DNA of 64,000 bases. Origin: Isoalcanivorax indicus. Lineage in GTDB: Bacteria; Pseudomonadota; Gammaproteobacteria; Pseudomonadales; Alcanivoracaceae. Shown here one piece after another: positions 54,926-63,724 of the stretch (within the stretch, counting starts at the first letter, position 1; the number at the start of each line of letters is the position of its first letter). Below the pieces are notes generated by a model. That model saw nothing but the letters and a program-made list of their open reading frames with translations, was not told the origin of the DNA and made no database searches. The position numbers and the translations under genes were made by a program. Location: contig NZ_QGMP01000001.1 of assembly GCF_003259185.1 (NCBI RefSeq), positions 868,001-932,000 of the forward strand. The letters run 5' to 3'.

Positions 54926-56962
54926 CTAGAGTTTCTGTTCTTGCTGCCACAGGATGTGGCTCAGGCGGGTCAGCGCCTGGGCCAGATGGCGACGATAGCT
55001 GCGTTCGGACATCGACAGTGCCTCGGCGGCCAGTTGCTGGTTGGCGGCGGGGTGCAGATAGGTGCGCTGGAGAATCTTTTCGTGATGGCCGTTGCCGCCT
55101 TCCCGCGTGAGTTGTGTGCAGGTCTGTGCCAGCAGATTGCGCAAGGCTTCTGCCCGGCATGCCGGGTCGCAGCTCTGCTCGGCCGCGTGCGTGACCAGGC
55201 GGCTGCCCAGCAGGGGATTGCTGCGCAGCTTGTCCGGGGCATGATAGGCGCGCAACGCCTGCCTGACCGCTTCCTGAAATCCGTTCTGATCCAGCAGCGG
55301 CGGCGTATCCAGCTGGGCGGGTAGTGCGCGCAACCGTTCGTGCAGGCTGTGTATCCAGACCAGCGGCGGGATGGCCAGGCAATCATGCACGTACAGCTGG
55401 CGCTGGTGGCCGGCAATGTCCAGGCGCCCACCGGGCAGGGGTTGATGCCGCCCCTGTTCGGAAATTTTTTCCCAGGCGGGGTGCGCCGGTTGCAGGTGGA
55501 ACATGTAGGCCAGGTTGCGGGTCGTCAGGGTGCGGAACAACAGGTAGGCACAGATGCGCGTCTGTACGGGGGAGATGGCCTGATATTCCTGTGCCGACAT
55601 CCAGAAGCGGGTCAACAGCGCCGCATGGTGTGGCGGCAGCTCCGGTTGCGCCGCGAGAAAGTCCAGCACCGGCTGCAACACCGGATCAGTGCGCGCCGCG
55701 TCGGGATCGACGCGCGTCACATCCAGGCTGAACAGAAAGCCCACCAGTGACAGATTGCGATCGCGCACGGCCACCAGCCCCTCGGGCTGCTGGGCATGCC
55801 AGTGCTCCAGATGCTGGCGTGCCTCAATGCCTTCATGGCGCTCCACCATGGCGCAGATCAGTGGCCAGTCCGCCTCGGTGGCGCGGTCGCAGTAGCACAC
55901 CTGTTCCTGATCCAGGCGATAGGCCTGGCTGACCAGAAAGGTATCTCGCTGGATATAGAACAGATCCAGCGCGCACTGTTCGTGGTCGGTGAGCAGACCG
56001 CTGGCAATCTGGCGAATGGTTTCACCGTAGGCGCGGGCAATCAGGGTCTCGTAACGTTGCGGATTGCGTTGCCGCAGATCGCTGATGATCGCATTGCGCA
56101 CCAGATCGTGGGGCATCAGCCCACGCTCGCCCTGGCGAATAAACGATTGCCGTCGGAGCCAGTCGAACAGGGCGGGCGCGTCTTCGCGCTCGGTCATGGC
56201 GGCCAGCATGGGTTCGTTGAGCGCACGCACCAGCGCGGTGGCCTGTATCGCCAGACGCTGTGCGGGCACATCGATGTCGCGCAGCAGCCGTGAAATCAGT
56301 TGGGCTTGCAGGGGCTCCCGGGCGTCGTCCGTGAGTTGCAGATGCGGGTCCCGCAGCAGCAGATCGGCGGTCAGCGCCAGTGCCAGGGGATTACCATGGG
56401 CCAGTTCGCGGGCACGATCATGCAGTGCCACGGGCAGCTGCCGCCGCAGCAGAAAATGCCGGCTTTCTTCGTCGTCAAAATCCGGCAGCGCTTCCGTGCG
56501 CATCAATTGTGCCCAGCCACAGTCGGCACACCATTCCGGCGAAGGCGGGTTGCGGCTGGCGATGACGGTACGGACATGGGTGGGCAAGGACGGCAGAAAC
56601 TGATCACGCAACCAGCCTTCCAGCATGGCAATGCGCTCGAAGGTATCCAGTAGCAACACCGTTGGCTTGTCTTCATCGCCAGTGTCGAGGGGGCGCCGCA
56701 ATGCCCGGTCCAGGTCGTCGGGTGTGCCGGGCAGGTTCTGCGCGTCGAAATAGCAGGCCTGCACGCCCTGTTGCTGTGCCTGGCGCTGGTATTCGGCCAG
56801 CAGCTGGCTTTTGCCCGTGCCGCCGGGCGCATAGATATACAACACGCGCAGTGCGCTGTCAGGCGCGATCAGCGTGTTGAAATGGTGCAGTTGTTTTTCG
56901 CGGCCCACAAACATGTGGGCGCGGGCGAGCTCCAGCTCTTCCCTGATCGTGCGTGGCACCAT
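54926..56962 (-). CDS. STAND-type P-loop ATPase, possible transcription regulator
   Basis: A 678-residue protein. The nucleotide-binding domain starts after MFVGREKQL; Walker A is IYAPGGTGKSQLL (Lys51), Walker B is TVLLLDTFERI and a sensor-like stretch is HVRTVIASRNPPSP, as in AAA_16/NB-ARC type ATPases. A winged-helix-like part follows (about 190-290). The rest is helical, without clear TPR repeats. The last 40 residues (AAEALSMSERSYRRHLAQAL) look like a helix-turn-helix, so a MalT-like regulator is plausible. The ATG has AAGGA close upstream. Ligand and target are unknown; the barrel gene downstream is a candidate. Confidence 0.8.
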   Translation of the reverse strand: MVPRTIREELELARAHMFVGREKQLHHFNTLIAPDSALRVLYIYAPGGTGKSQLLAEYQRQAQQQGVQACYFDAQNLPGTPDDLDRALRRPLDTGDEDKPTVLLLDTFERIAMLEGWLRDQFLPSLPTHVRTVIASRNPPSPEWCADCGWAQLMRTEALPDFDDEESRHFLLRRQLPVALHDRARELAHGNPLALALTADLLLRDPHLQLTDDAREPLQAQLISRLLRDIDVPAQRLAIQATALVRALNEPMLAAMTEREDAPALFDWLRRQSFIRQGERGLMPHDLVRNAIISDLRQRNPQRYETLIARAYGETIRQIASGLLTDHEQCALDLFYIQRDTFLVSQAYRLDQEQVCYCDRATEADWPLICAMVERHEGIEARQHLEHWHAQQPEGLVAVRDRNLSLVGFLFSLDVTRVDPDAARTDPVLQPVLDFLAAQPELPPHHAALLTRFWMSAQEYQAISPVQTRICAYLLFRTLTTRNLAYMFHLQPAHPAWEKISEQGRHQPLPGGRLDIAGHQRQLYVHDCLAIPPLVWIHSLHERLRALPAQLDTPPLLDQNGFQEAVRQALRAYHAPDKLRSNPLLGSRLVTHAAEQSCDPACRAEALRNLLAQTCTQLTREGGNGHHEKILQRTYLHPAANQQLAAEALSMSERSYRRHLAQALTRLSHILWQQEQKL

Positions 56963-57121
56963 GGTCCTTGATCCCGTTCACCCTGAGGTACGTGGATATT
57001 CTTGCATGAATGCAGGTGGCCTGAGCAGTACCAGCGCACGTTGCCGAGCCTGCTACCGGCCATCCGCTGCGGCGGGATTTCACGGCGGTGGCACGCACTA
57101 TCTGTTCCTATGGTGTGGTTT

Positions 57122-57140
57122 CCATTGAGTCCATCAATGG
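57122..57140. promoter_or_regulatory. Inverted repeat upstream of the DUF6435 gene
   Basis: CCATTGA-GTCCA-TCAATGG, a perfect 7-bp inverted repeat 34 bases before the ATG and 160 bases before the divergent ATPase start. Operator-like; a site for the neighbouring ATPase is possible. Confidence 0.5.
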
Positions 57141-57173
57141 AATGCTCAGACGTCACCGCATCAGGAGCCGACA

Positions 57174-57347
57174 ATGTTGGGATTTCTTCGTACTGATCCG
57201 AAAAAGAAGCTGCAGAAAGCCTATGAGGCAAAACTCCAGCAGGCGATGACGTTGCAGCGCAACGGCGACATTCGCGGTTATTCCCTGATGACCGAGGAAG
57301 CAGAGGCGATCTATGCCCGACTGAAAGCGCTGGAACAGACCGACTGA
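57174..57347 (+). CDS. Small DUF6435-like protein, 57 aa
   Basis: A 57-residue soluble protein beginning MLGFLRTDPKKKLQKAYEAK and continuing with QRNGDIRGYSLMTEEAEAIY. It is charged and helical. The AGGAG site seven bases before the ATG and strong coding character support it. It resembles the DUF6435 family of short proteins. The function is unknown. Confidence 0.85.
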   Translation: MLGFLRTDPKKKLQKAYEAKLQQAMTLQRNGDIRGYSLMTEEAEAIYARLKALEQTD

Positions 57348-57395
57348 GCTGCGTCGTCTTGCCTTGCCTGGTGCGGCACCTTTCTAAACGGTAGT

Positions 57396-57414
57396 GATAT
57401 GCATTATCATTATC
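57396..57414. promoter_or_regulatory. Fur box upstream of the DUF6746 gene
   Basis: GATATGCATTATCATTATC matches the 19-bp Fur consensus GATAATGATAATCATTATC at 15 positions, including the whole right half except one base. It lies 38 bases before the start codon, in promoter position. Iron-repressed expression is inferred. Confidence 0.75.
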
Positions 57415-57452
57415 GGAAGTGCCCATTCCGGGCCCGTTTGTGTGGAGGCACG

Positions 57453-57827
57453 ATGAACAAGGTATGGGGTATGCGTGTGGTCGGTCTGGTGCTGTTGGTA
57501 GCCAGCCCGGCAGTGTTGGCAGACAGAGCCGATCACTTTGAAGGCAAGCCAGCGGATACGCTGGCGGACGCGGTGGCCAACATGTCCGAGTACAACAAGC
57601 AGCTGGCGGCGATTCTGGCGCAGGGTGCGCTCAGCCCGCAGGACATGCACAACGTACATCAGCTGACATACACGCTGGAAAATGCGTTGGCGAAAATACG
57701 CGCTGAAGTGGTCGAGTTGGCTGATGTGCTCGAGGCGGTGCATGTGGCCTCGGAGACGGCGGACACCGACGCCGTATTGGAGTCTGGTGCTGTCTATCTG
57801 GATACTGCCCGGATTCTTGTGCCCTGA
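57453..57827 (+). CDS. DUF6746-like periplasmic protein
   Basis: A 124-residue protein: signal peptide cleaved after VLA (about residue 24), then a helical mature domain with DHFEGKPADTLADAVANMSE, YNKQLAAILAQG and MHNVHQLTYTLENALAKIR. This resembles the DUF6746 family; its function is not established. The ATG at 57453 has GGAGG upstream and gives a normal signal peptide. The Fur box suggests a role under iron limitation, possibly with metal or haem. Confidence 0.82.
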   Translation: MNKVWGMRVVGLVLLVASPAVLADRADHFEGKPADTLADAVANMSEYNKQLAAILAQGALSPQDMHNVHQLTYTLENALAKIRAEVVELADVLEAVHVASETADTDAVLESGAVYLDTARILVP

Positions 57828-57860
57828 CAGGGGGCCATTCTTTGTTGGCGTGGTGGTTGT

Positions 57861-57881
57861 GGCCCTCGCCCCCCGAGGGCC
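57861..57881. terminator. Hairpin between the DUF6746 gene and mltF
   Basis: GGCCCTCG, five C, CGAGGGCC: a perfect 8-bp stem between convergent genes. No T-run, so termination strength is uncertain. Confidence 0.5.
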
Positions 57882-57901
57882 GTCACGCTAAGCCTGGTTA
57901 A

Positions 57902-59257
57902 CTATTCAAAGCCGGTCGCAATCACATCCTGGTAGTTGCGAATACGTTGCACGTAATGCACGGGCTCGTAGCCCCGGGCGTAGCCGTAGCGAGTTTGCGG
58001 GTAGTAGCGCGGGTCGGCTTTCAGCGGCAGGACTTCGCGCATGTCTTCCCAGGAATCCGGGTTCTTGCCCAGGTTGCGGGCCAGCTGGCGGGCGTCCAGC
58101 AGGTGGCCGCGACCGATGTTGTAGCTGGCCAGGGCCAGGTAGGTGCGATCGGGTTCCGGGATGGTGTCGGGCAGGCGCGCGTGCAGGTCTGCAAGGTAGC
58201 GGGCGCCGCCGTCGATGGCCTGGGGTGGGTCAAGGCGGTCAACGCCGAGGGATTCTGCGGTGCGTTGGGTCAGCATCATCAGCCCGCGTACGCCGGTGGC
58301 GGAGCGGGCTTCCGGGTCCCAGTGTGATTCCTGGTAGGCCAGGGCGGCGAGCAGTTCGGCGGGCATGCCGGTGTTGGCTTCGGCGCGGGTGAAGTAGCGG
58401 CGGAAGTCAGGCAGCCGGTCACTCAAGCGGCGATTCAGGGCGCGCAGGTCAACGAAATCGAAATCGCTGATGTAGGCGTAATAACGACTCTCCATGGCGC
58501 CGATGGCCGCATTGCCGGCACCGCTGTTCATCCAGCCCTTGGCGGTGGCAGCCAGCGCCTCGTTACCCTGAGGCAGATACCAGCCCAGATTCTGGCCGTC
58601 CGACAGATCGGCAATGATCTCCAGTGCGGGCCAGTAGCGCCGACTGACCTGGACAATATTGGAATCGGCGACGGTGCAGTCGATGCGACCGTTGGCCACA
58701 TGGGAGAGCAGGATTTCCGTGCTGTGGCGGCTGCTCTCCGTGAAGGTGATGGTGCTGTCTGCCTCGCGCAGGGTGTTCAGTGTTTCCGCGTAGCTGGAGC
58801 CGGCGGTGACATGGGTGTTGAGTCTTGGCAGGTCGGCGGCGCTGCGGGGAATGGGGCGCAGCTCGCGGTTACAGACCAGCTGCTGGGTGATTTCCGTATG
58901 GGCCGGGCCTTTGGCAAAACGCTGGTCGCGGCCGGGTCGATGGGTCAGGCCGGCGGCGGCCAGGTGAACCGTGCCTTGCTCCAGGGCCTGGAGCACGTCG
59001 GCGGTGGAATCCAGCATCAGCCACTCCACGTCCCAGTCGTGATCGCGGGCAAAGGCCGAGACCAGATCATACTCGGGGCCGATAGCCCGTTCGTGGCGAT
59101 CCAGGTAGTAAGTGGTGGAGCCATTGCGCGTGGCGACCTTGAGGATGCCGTCTTCCTCCAGCGATGACAGTGTTGCCGCTTCCCGGGGGGCATCGCCGCA
59201 GGCGACCATCAGCAAGGCTGCCGCAGGCAGTGCGGCTGTTTTCAGAAAGTCTTTCAT
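57902..59257 (-). CDS. mltF: Membrane-bound lytic murein transglycosylase F
   Basis: A 451-residue lipoprotein (lipobox MVAC, Cys20) with an N-terminal periplasmic solute-binding-like domain (about 35-260; LKVATRNGSTTYY, GPEYDLVSAFARDHDWDVEW). A C-terminal SLT domain has the catalytic Glu in AALAYQESHWDPEARS and motifs TGVRGLMMLTQ and LASYNIGRGHLLDAR. It cleaves peptidoglycan glycan strands to 1,6-anhydro-MurNAc products and may be regulated by muropeptide binding. Outer-membrane anchored. Confidence 0.95.
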   Translation of the reverse strand: MKDFLKTAALPAAALLMVACGDAPREAATLSSLEEDGILKVATRNGSTTYYLDRHERAIGPEYDLVSAFARDHDWDVEWLMLDSTADVLQALEQGTVHLAAAGLTHRPGRDQRFAKGPAHTEITQQLVCNRELRPIPRSAADLPRLNTHVTAGSSYAETLNTLREADSTITFTESSRHSTEILLSHVANGRIDCTVADSNIVQVSRRYWPALEIIADLSDGQNLGWYLPQGNEALAATAKGWMNSGAGNAAIGAMESRYYAYISDFDFVDLRALNRRLSDRLPDFRRYFTRAEANTGMPAELLAALAYQESHWDPEARSATGVRGLMMLTQRTAESLGVDRLDPPQAIDGGARYLADLHARLPDTIPEPDRTYLALASYNIGRGHLLDARQLARNLGKNPDSWEDMREVLPLKADPRYYPQTRYGYARGYEPVHYVQRIRNYQDVIATGFE

Positions 59258-59283
59258 TTTTTTCGCCCGATCAGTGTGTCTGA

Positions 59284-59301
59284 AAAAGCCTACAGGCTTT
59301 T
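59284..59301. promoter_or_regulatory. Hairpin in the mltF leader
   Basis: AAAAGCCT-AC-AGGCTTTT, a perfect inverted repeat 26 bases before the mltF start. Possibly a terminator-like or regulatory stem in the leader. Confidence 0.4.
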
Positions 59302-59546
59302 CTGCAAAAATTGAAATTTCCCTATGAATAACAATAAGTAACCGTTATTTGACGTGTTCTTGACGGCGCAGCGGGGCGTGCTGGTGCGGCACGCACTTTG
59401 GCGCCGCCTTCACACCCGCGCTTCGGCCCTCGTTGCAGACTGATATTCAGGGTCAGTTGTAACCATCCTGTCATTCGTGCATCACTGTGCGACCGGGTGA
59501 TGGATAATGGCGGTATCTGGTGGTCATGAAGAGGAGCGATCCGGCA
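59302..59546. other. Intergenic region between mltF and arsM-like gene
   Basis: About 245 bases with no gene. It contains AATAAC (59327-59332) and GTTATT (59344-59349) as an inverted repeat with 11 bases between, in an AT-rich patch that may hold the mltF promoter. No convincing ArsR-type site was found by eye. Confidence 0.4.
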
Positions 59547-60608
59547 ATGCGGGACGAGACACAAGCGCACGTCAGTGTGCGTGAGTATTACGGTCAGACA
59601 CTGACCTCCAGCGGCGATCTGCAAACCAATGCTTGCTGTGATCAGCTGCCGCCCGAGTGGCTCAAGCCACTGCTGGCGCAGTTGCATGACGAGGTGGTCA
59701 CGCGCTATTACGGTTGCGGTCTGGTGGCGCCGCAGCTGCTACAGGGCATGCGTATCCTGGACCTGGGGTGTGGCAGCGGGCGCGATGTCTATGTGCTGTC
59801 GGCGCTGGTGGGCGAGCAGGGCGAAGTGGTCGGGGTGGACATGACGGCCGAGCAGCTGGCGGTGGCCGAGCGTCACCGGGACTATCATCGCCAGCAGTTT
59901 GGTCATGCCAGCAGCAATGTGTCGTTTCGGCAGGGCTATATCGAACAGCTTGATGCGCTGGGTTTGCCGGATGACTACTTCGATATCGTGGTGTCCAATT
60001 GTGTGATCAATCTGAGCCCTGACAAGGAGCGGGTGCTGCGGGAGGTACATCGAGTACTCAAGCCCGGCGGTGAAATGTATTTTTCCGACGTTTACGCTGA
60101 TCGGCGCATCCCCGAGGTGTTGATGCAGGATCCGGTGCTTTATGGTGAGTGCCTGTCCGGCGCGCTGTACTGGAACGATTTTCTCCATCTTGCCCGGACG
60201 GCAGGCTTCGGTGATCCGCGCCGGGTGGAAGACCGTCCGATCACCATCGAGAATCCGGCCATTGCCGACCGGTTGGCGCCGGCGCGTTTTTATTCCGCGA
60301 CGTACCGGCTGTTCAAGCTCGACGGCCTGGAGCCCGCCTGTGAAGACTATGGCCAGGCGGTCATCTACAAAGGCACGGTGCCGCACGCGCCGCAGGTGTT
60401 TCGCCTGGATGGCCATCATCTGATCGAGCGGGGCAAAGTGTTCCCGGTGTGCGGCAATACCTGGCGCATGCTGCACGATACGCGGTTCGCGCCGCACTTC
60501 GACTTTATTGGCCACTTCGACACCCACTACGGCATATTCGAAGGGTGTGGTGTCAGTGTGCCGTTTGGTCAGGATCAGGGCGAGGCAGGTGCCGCGCCCT
60601 GTTGTTGA
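59547..60608 (+). CDS. arsM: ArsM-like arsenite S-adenosylmethionine methyltransferase
   Basis: A 353-residue class I methyltransferase. The SAM loop is ILDLGCGSGRDVYVLS, with VGVDMTAEQL next. The three cysteines that bind As(III) in ArsM are present: Cys57 in RYYGCG, Cys152 in VSNCVINLSPDKERVL and Cys202 in GECLSGALYWNDF; a further pair is at 30-31. The C-terminal extension (VCGNTWRMLHDTRFAPHFDF) and terminal CC recall ArsM proteins of arsenosugar clusters. The ATG at 59547 has GAGGAG ten bases upstream; an earlier ATG at 59526 has no site. First gene of a three-gene operon. Confidence 0.87.
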   Translation: MRDETQAHVSVREYYGQTLTSSGDLQTNACCDQLPPEWLKPLLAQLHDEVVTRYYGCGLVAPQLLQGMRILDLGCGSGRDVYVLSALVGEQGEVVGVDMTAEQLAVAERHRDYHRQQFGHASSNVSFRQGYIEQLDALGLPDDYFDIVVSNCVINLSPDKERVLREVHRVLKPGGEMYFSDVYADRRIPEVLMQDPVLYGECLSGALYWNDFLHLARTAGFGDPRRVEDRPITIENPAIADRLAPARFYSATYRLFKLDGLEPACEDYGQAVIYKGTVPHAPQVFRLDGHHLIERGKVFPVCGNTWRMLHDTRFAPHFDFIGHFDTHYGIFEGCGVSVPFGQDQGEAGAAPCC

Positions 60609-60644
60609 AATCAGGTTGAAATCTGTACGGGTTCCGGAGACAGC

Positions 60645-61562
60645 ATGCAGTTGATCAAGACACAGGACTGGTACCGCACGGCGCAGGATGAGCCGCGGGG
60701 GTATATTGAATCCAGCGCCCTGCGTGAGGTGTGGTTCCATACCGGAACGGCCTGCAATCTGGCCTGCCCCTTTTGCCTGGAGGGCTCGAAACCGGGCGAT
60801 GATCGGCTGGGCCTGATGACCCTGGCGGATGTTCGCCCGCTGATTGATGAAGCCTGCGAGCTGGGTGTCGAGCAGTTTTCCTTTACCGGCGGCGAACCGT
60901 TCGTGGCACGGCAGTTTCCTGACATCCTGGCGTACGCCGCTGCTCGTCGCCCTTGTCTGGTGCTCACCAATGGCACCCGGCCGCTGTTGCAGCGGCTGGC
61001 GCAGATTGAGCCGTTGGCGACGGCGGCGCACCCCGTGGCTTTCCGCATCAGCATCGATTACCCGGACCTGGCGCGGCATGAGGCCGGGCGCGGTGCGGGG
61101 ACGTTTGATGAGTCGTTTCGCGCCCTGAAGGCCTTGCATGATCTGGGCTTTCAGGTGTCGCTGGCACGCCAGTGGGCGCCGGATGAAAACACCGCCGAGG
61201 TCGAGGGAGCGTATCGGGCATGGTTCAGGCAGTATGGTCTGCCGGAGACGCTGCATCTGGTGTCGTTCCCCGATTTCGCTCCGCCGGGTGCGGCGCGTGA
61301 GACGCCGGAAATCACGGAGCACTGCATGACCACCTATCAGAATGCCGAGAGTCGCGCGCGCTTCATGTGTGCCTTCAGCCGCATGGTGGTCAAGGATAAA
61401 GGGCGCATGCGGGTCTATGCCTGCACGCTGGTGGACGATGACTCGCGCTATGATCTGGGCAGCACGCTGCGCGAGAGCCTGGGGCAGCGCATCATGATGC
61501 GTCACCACCGTTGTTTCAGTTGTTTCAGTCTGGGTTCCTCTTGCAGTGAGTTGGGTGCATGA
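60645..61562 (+). CDS. Radical SAM enzyme, ArsS/ArsL-like candidate
   Basis: A 305-residue radical SAM protein. Cys37, Cys41 and Cys44 form the CxxxCxxC site for the [4Fe-4S] cluster (TACNLACPFC), and the GGEP-like motif is FSFTGGEPF. C-terminal cysteines (FMCAFSRM, VYACTLVDDD, HRCFSCFSLGSSC) suggest an extra cluster. The final CxxC...GSSC resembles the end of ArsS, the arsenosugar enzyme, although the N-terminal half differs from ArsS. Placed between arsM-like and TVP38/reductase genes, it probably adds a carbon group from SAM to a methylated arsenical (inference). ATG overlap with the next gene. Confidence 0.82.
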   Translation: MQLIKTQDWYRTAQDEPRGYIESSALREVWFHTGTACNLACPFCLEGSKPGDDRLGLMTLADVRPLIDEACELGVEQFSFTGGEPFVARQFPDILAYAAARRPCLVLTNGTRPLLQRLAQIEPLATAAHPVAFRISIDYPDLARHEAGRGAGTFDESFRALKALHDLGFQVSLARQWAPDENTAEVEGAYRAWFRQYGLPETLHLVSFPDFAPPGAARETPEITEHCMTTYQNAESRARFMCAFSRMVVKDKGRMRVYACTLVDDDSRYDLGSTLRESLGQRIMMRHHRCFSCFSLGSSCSELGA

Positions 61563-63706
61563 ATACGCGCAAGTTTGTGGTGCTGGCGTTGATGGCAAGT
61601 GCCGTCGCCGCTTTTTTTGTGTTTGATCTGGGGCAGTACCTGACACTGGAATACCTGCGCGGCAGCCTCGAGCGCTTCCAGGCGCTGTATGCGGAACATC
61701 GTTTGCTGACGCTGGCGGGTTTTTTCCTGGTCTATGTGGCGGTAACAGGACTGTCGCTGCCCGGGGCCGCCATCATGACTCTGGCCGCCGGCGCTTTCTT
61801 CGGATTGGCGGTGGGCGTGGTGCTGGTCTCGTTTGCCTCGACGCTGGGCGCCACCATTGCTTTTCTGGTGTCCCGTGTGTTGCTCAAGGATACAGTGCAG
61901 GGGCGATTCGGTGAGCGTCTCAAGGCCATCAACGAGGGGGTGCGCAAGGACGGTGCCTTCTATCTTTTCACCCTGCGCCTGGTACCGATCTTTCCCTTCT
62001 TCGTGATCAATCTGGCCATGGGCCTGACGCCGATCCGCACCTGGACCTTCTTCTGGGTCAGCCAGCTCGGCATGCTCGCCGGCACGGTGGTGTACGTCAA
62101 CGCGGGTACCCAGCTTGCGCTGATCGAATCGCCCGGGGATCTGTTGTCACCGCCGTTGATCGGTGCCTTCGTGTTGCTGGGGCTGTTCCCCTGGCTGGCG
62201 CGTGCCGTGCTGGGTCGGGTGCAGGCGCTGCGTGTCTACCGGGGCTGGAAAAAGCCGAAGCGGTTTGACGCCAATATCGCTGTGATTGGTGCGGGGTCTG
62301 CCGGGCTGGTGACCGCCTACATCGCGGCGGCGGTCAAGGCGAAGGCGATCCTGGTCGAACGGGATCGCATGGGCGGGGATTGCCTGAATACCGGGTGCGT
62401 GCCGTCGAAAACACTGATCAAGAGTGCACGCGTGCGTCACCTGCAGGGGCTGGCGCCTGATTTTGGTATTGCCGGTGTGCCCGGTGACGTGGATTTTCCT
62501 GCCGTCATGGCCCGCGTCCAGTCGGTGATTGGCAAGATTGAACCGCACGACTCTGTCGAGCGTTATACGGAGCTGGGCGTGGACTGCCGCCAGGGGCAGG
62601 CGCGGCTGGTGTCACCCTGGGAAATCGAGATCAGCAATGAACAGGGCAGTGAACGTATCAGCGCGCGGCATATCGTGATTGCGTCCGGTGGCGAGCCGTG
62701 GGTGCCGCCCATTCCCGGCCTGATGGAGATGTCGTTCCTGACCTCTGACAGCCTTTGGTCGCTTCAGGTCTTGCCGCCGAGGCTGCTGGTGCTGGGTGGC
62801 GGGCCCATCGGCTGTGAGCTGGCTCAGAGTTTTGCCCGTCTTGGCTCCCGGGTAACGGTGGTGGAAATGGCCCCTCGGCTGTTGCCTCGGGAAGATGAAG
62901 AGGCTTCCGCGCTGGTGGCGGCGTCACTGGCGGCCGATGGGGTTACCGTGCTGACCGGCTTCCGTGCCAGCCGTTTCGAGCGTATCGATGGCCAGCAGTG
63001 GTTGCTGGCAGCGGGCGCCGACGGGGAGCAGCGGGTGGCCTTTGATCAGGTGCTGGTGGCACTGGGGCGCCGCGCGCGCACCGAAGGTCTGGGGCTGGAG
63101 GAACTGGGTATCGAGCGCACGGACAGTGGCACCCTGGCGGTGGACGATTACCTGCGCACGCGGGTGCCGAATATTCTGGCCTGTGGCGATGTGGTGGGGC
63201 CTTACCAGTTTACCCATGTGGCCTCGCACCAGGCCTGGTACGCCGCCGTGAACGCGCTGTTTGGTCGCCTGAAGCGATTCCGGGTCGATTACCGTGTGAT
63301 TCCCTGGTGTACTTTTACCTCGCCGGAAGTGGCGCGCGTGGGCCTGAGCGAGGCCGAGGCCCGGGAGCGGGGTGTGGCCTTCGAGGTGACCCGCTACGGC
63401 ATTGATGATCTGGATCGTGCCATCGCTGACGGCACCGATTATGGCTTCGTCAAGGTGCTGACGCCGCCGGGCAGCGATCGCATTCTGGGTGTGACCATTG
63501 TTGGCGAGCACGCCGGTGATCTGATTGCCGAGTATGTCCTGGCCATGAAACACGGCCTGGGCCTGAACAAGATCCTGGGCACCATTCATATCTACCCGAC
63601 GCTGGCCGAGGCCAACAAGTTTGCGGCGGGCGCCTGGAAAAAGGCGCACGCGCCGCAGCGCGTGCTGGCATGGCTGGGCCGCTATCACCGCTGGATGCGC
63701 GGGTGA
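61559..63706 (+). CDS. TVP38/TMEM64-pyridine nucleotide-disulfide oxidoreductase fusion (MerA-like)
   Basis: A 715-residue fusion. Residues 1-225 are a membrane TVP38/TMEM64 (VTT, DedA-like) domain with FTLRLVPIFPFFVINLAMGL. From about 238 it is an FAD-dependent oxidoreductase: FAD loop VIGAGSAGLVTA, redox pair Cys275/Cys280 in CLNTGCVPSK, NAD(P) loop VLGGGPIGCELAQ and FAD motif ILACGDVVG. In the C-terminal active-site motif a Tyr replaces the usual His (HIYPTLAE), as in MerA. No NmerA domain and no terminal CC, so mercury reduction is unlikely. Last gene of the arsM operon; may reduce or export a metalloid compound. Confidence 0.9.
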   Translation: MNTRKFVVLALMASAVAAFFVFDLGQYLTLEYLRGSLERFQALYAEHRLLTLAGFFLVYVAVTGLSLPGAAIMTLAAGAFFGLAVGVVLVSFASTLGATIAFLVSRVLLKDTVQGRFGERLKAINEGVRKDGAFYLFTLRLVPIFPFFVINLAMGLTPIRTWTFFWVSQLGMLAGTVVYVNAGTQLALIESPGDLLSPPLIGAFVLLGLFPWLARAVLGRVQALRVYRGWKKPKRFDANIAVIGAGSAGLVTAYIAAAVKAKAILVERDRMGGDCLNTGCVPSKTLIKSARVRHLQGLAPDFGIAGVPGDVDFPAVMARVQSVIGKIEPHDSVERYTELGVDCRQGQARLVSPWEIEISNEQGSERISARHIVIASGGEPWVPPIPGLMEMSFLTSDSLWSLQVLPPRLLVLGGGPIGCELAQSFARLGSRVTVVEMAPRLLPREDEEASALVAASLAADGVTVLTGFRASRFERIDGQQWLLAAGADGEQRVAFDQVLVALGRRARTEGLGLEELGIERTDSGTLAVDDYLRTRVPNILACGDVVGPYQFTHVASHQAWYAAVNALFGRLKRFRVDYRVIPWCTFTSPEVARVGLSEAEARERGVAFEVTRYGIDDLDRAIADGTDYGFVKVLTPPGSDRILGVTIVGEHAGDLIAEYVLAMKHGLGLNKILGTIHIYPTLAEANKFAAGAWKKAHAPQRVLAWLGRYHRWMRG

Positions 63707-63724
63707 GCGGGGAGGTCGTGGTGT

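Noticed and set aside
61559-63706. Mercuric reductase merA
   Set aside because: No NmerA domain and no C-terminal vicinal cysteines; fused to TVP38 and in an operon with an ArsM-like gene. Only the core is MerA-like.
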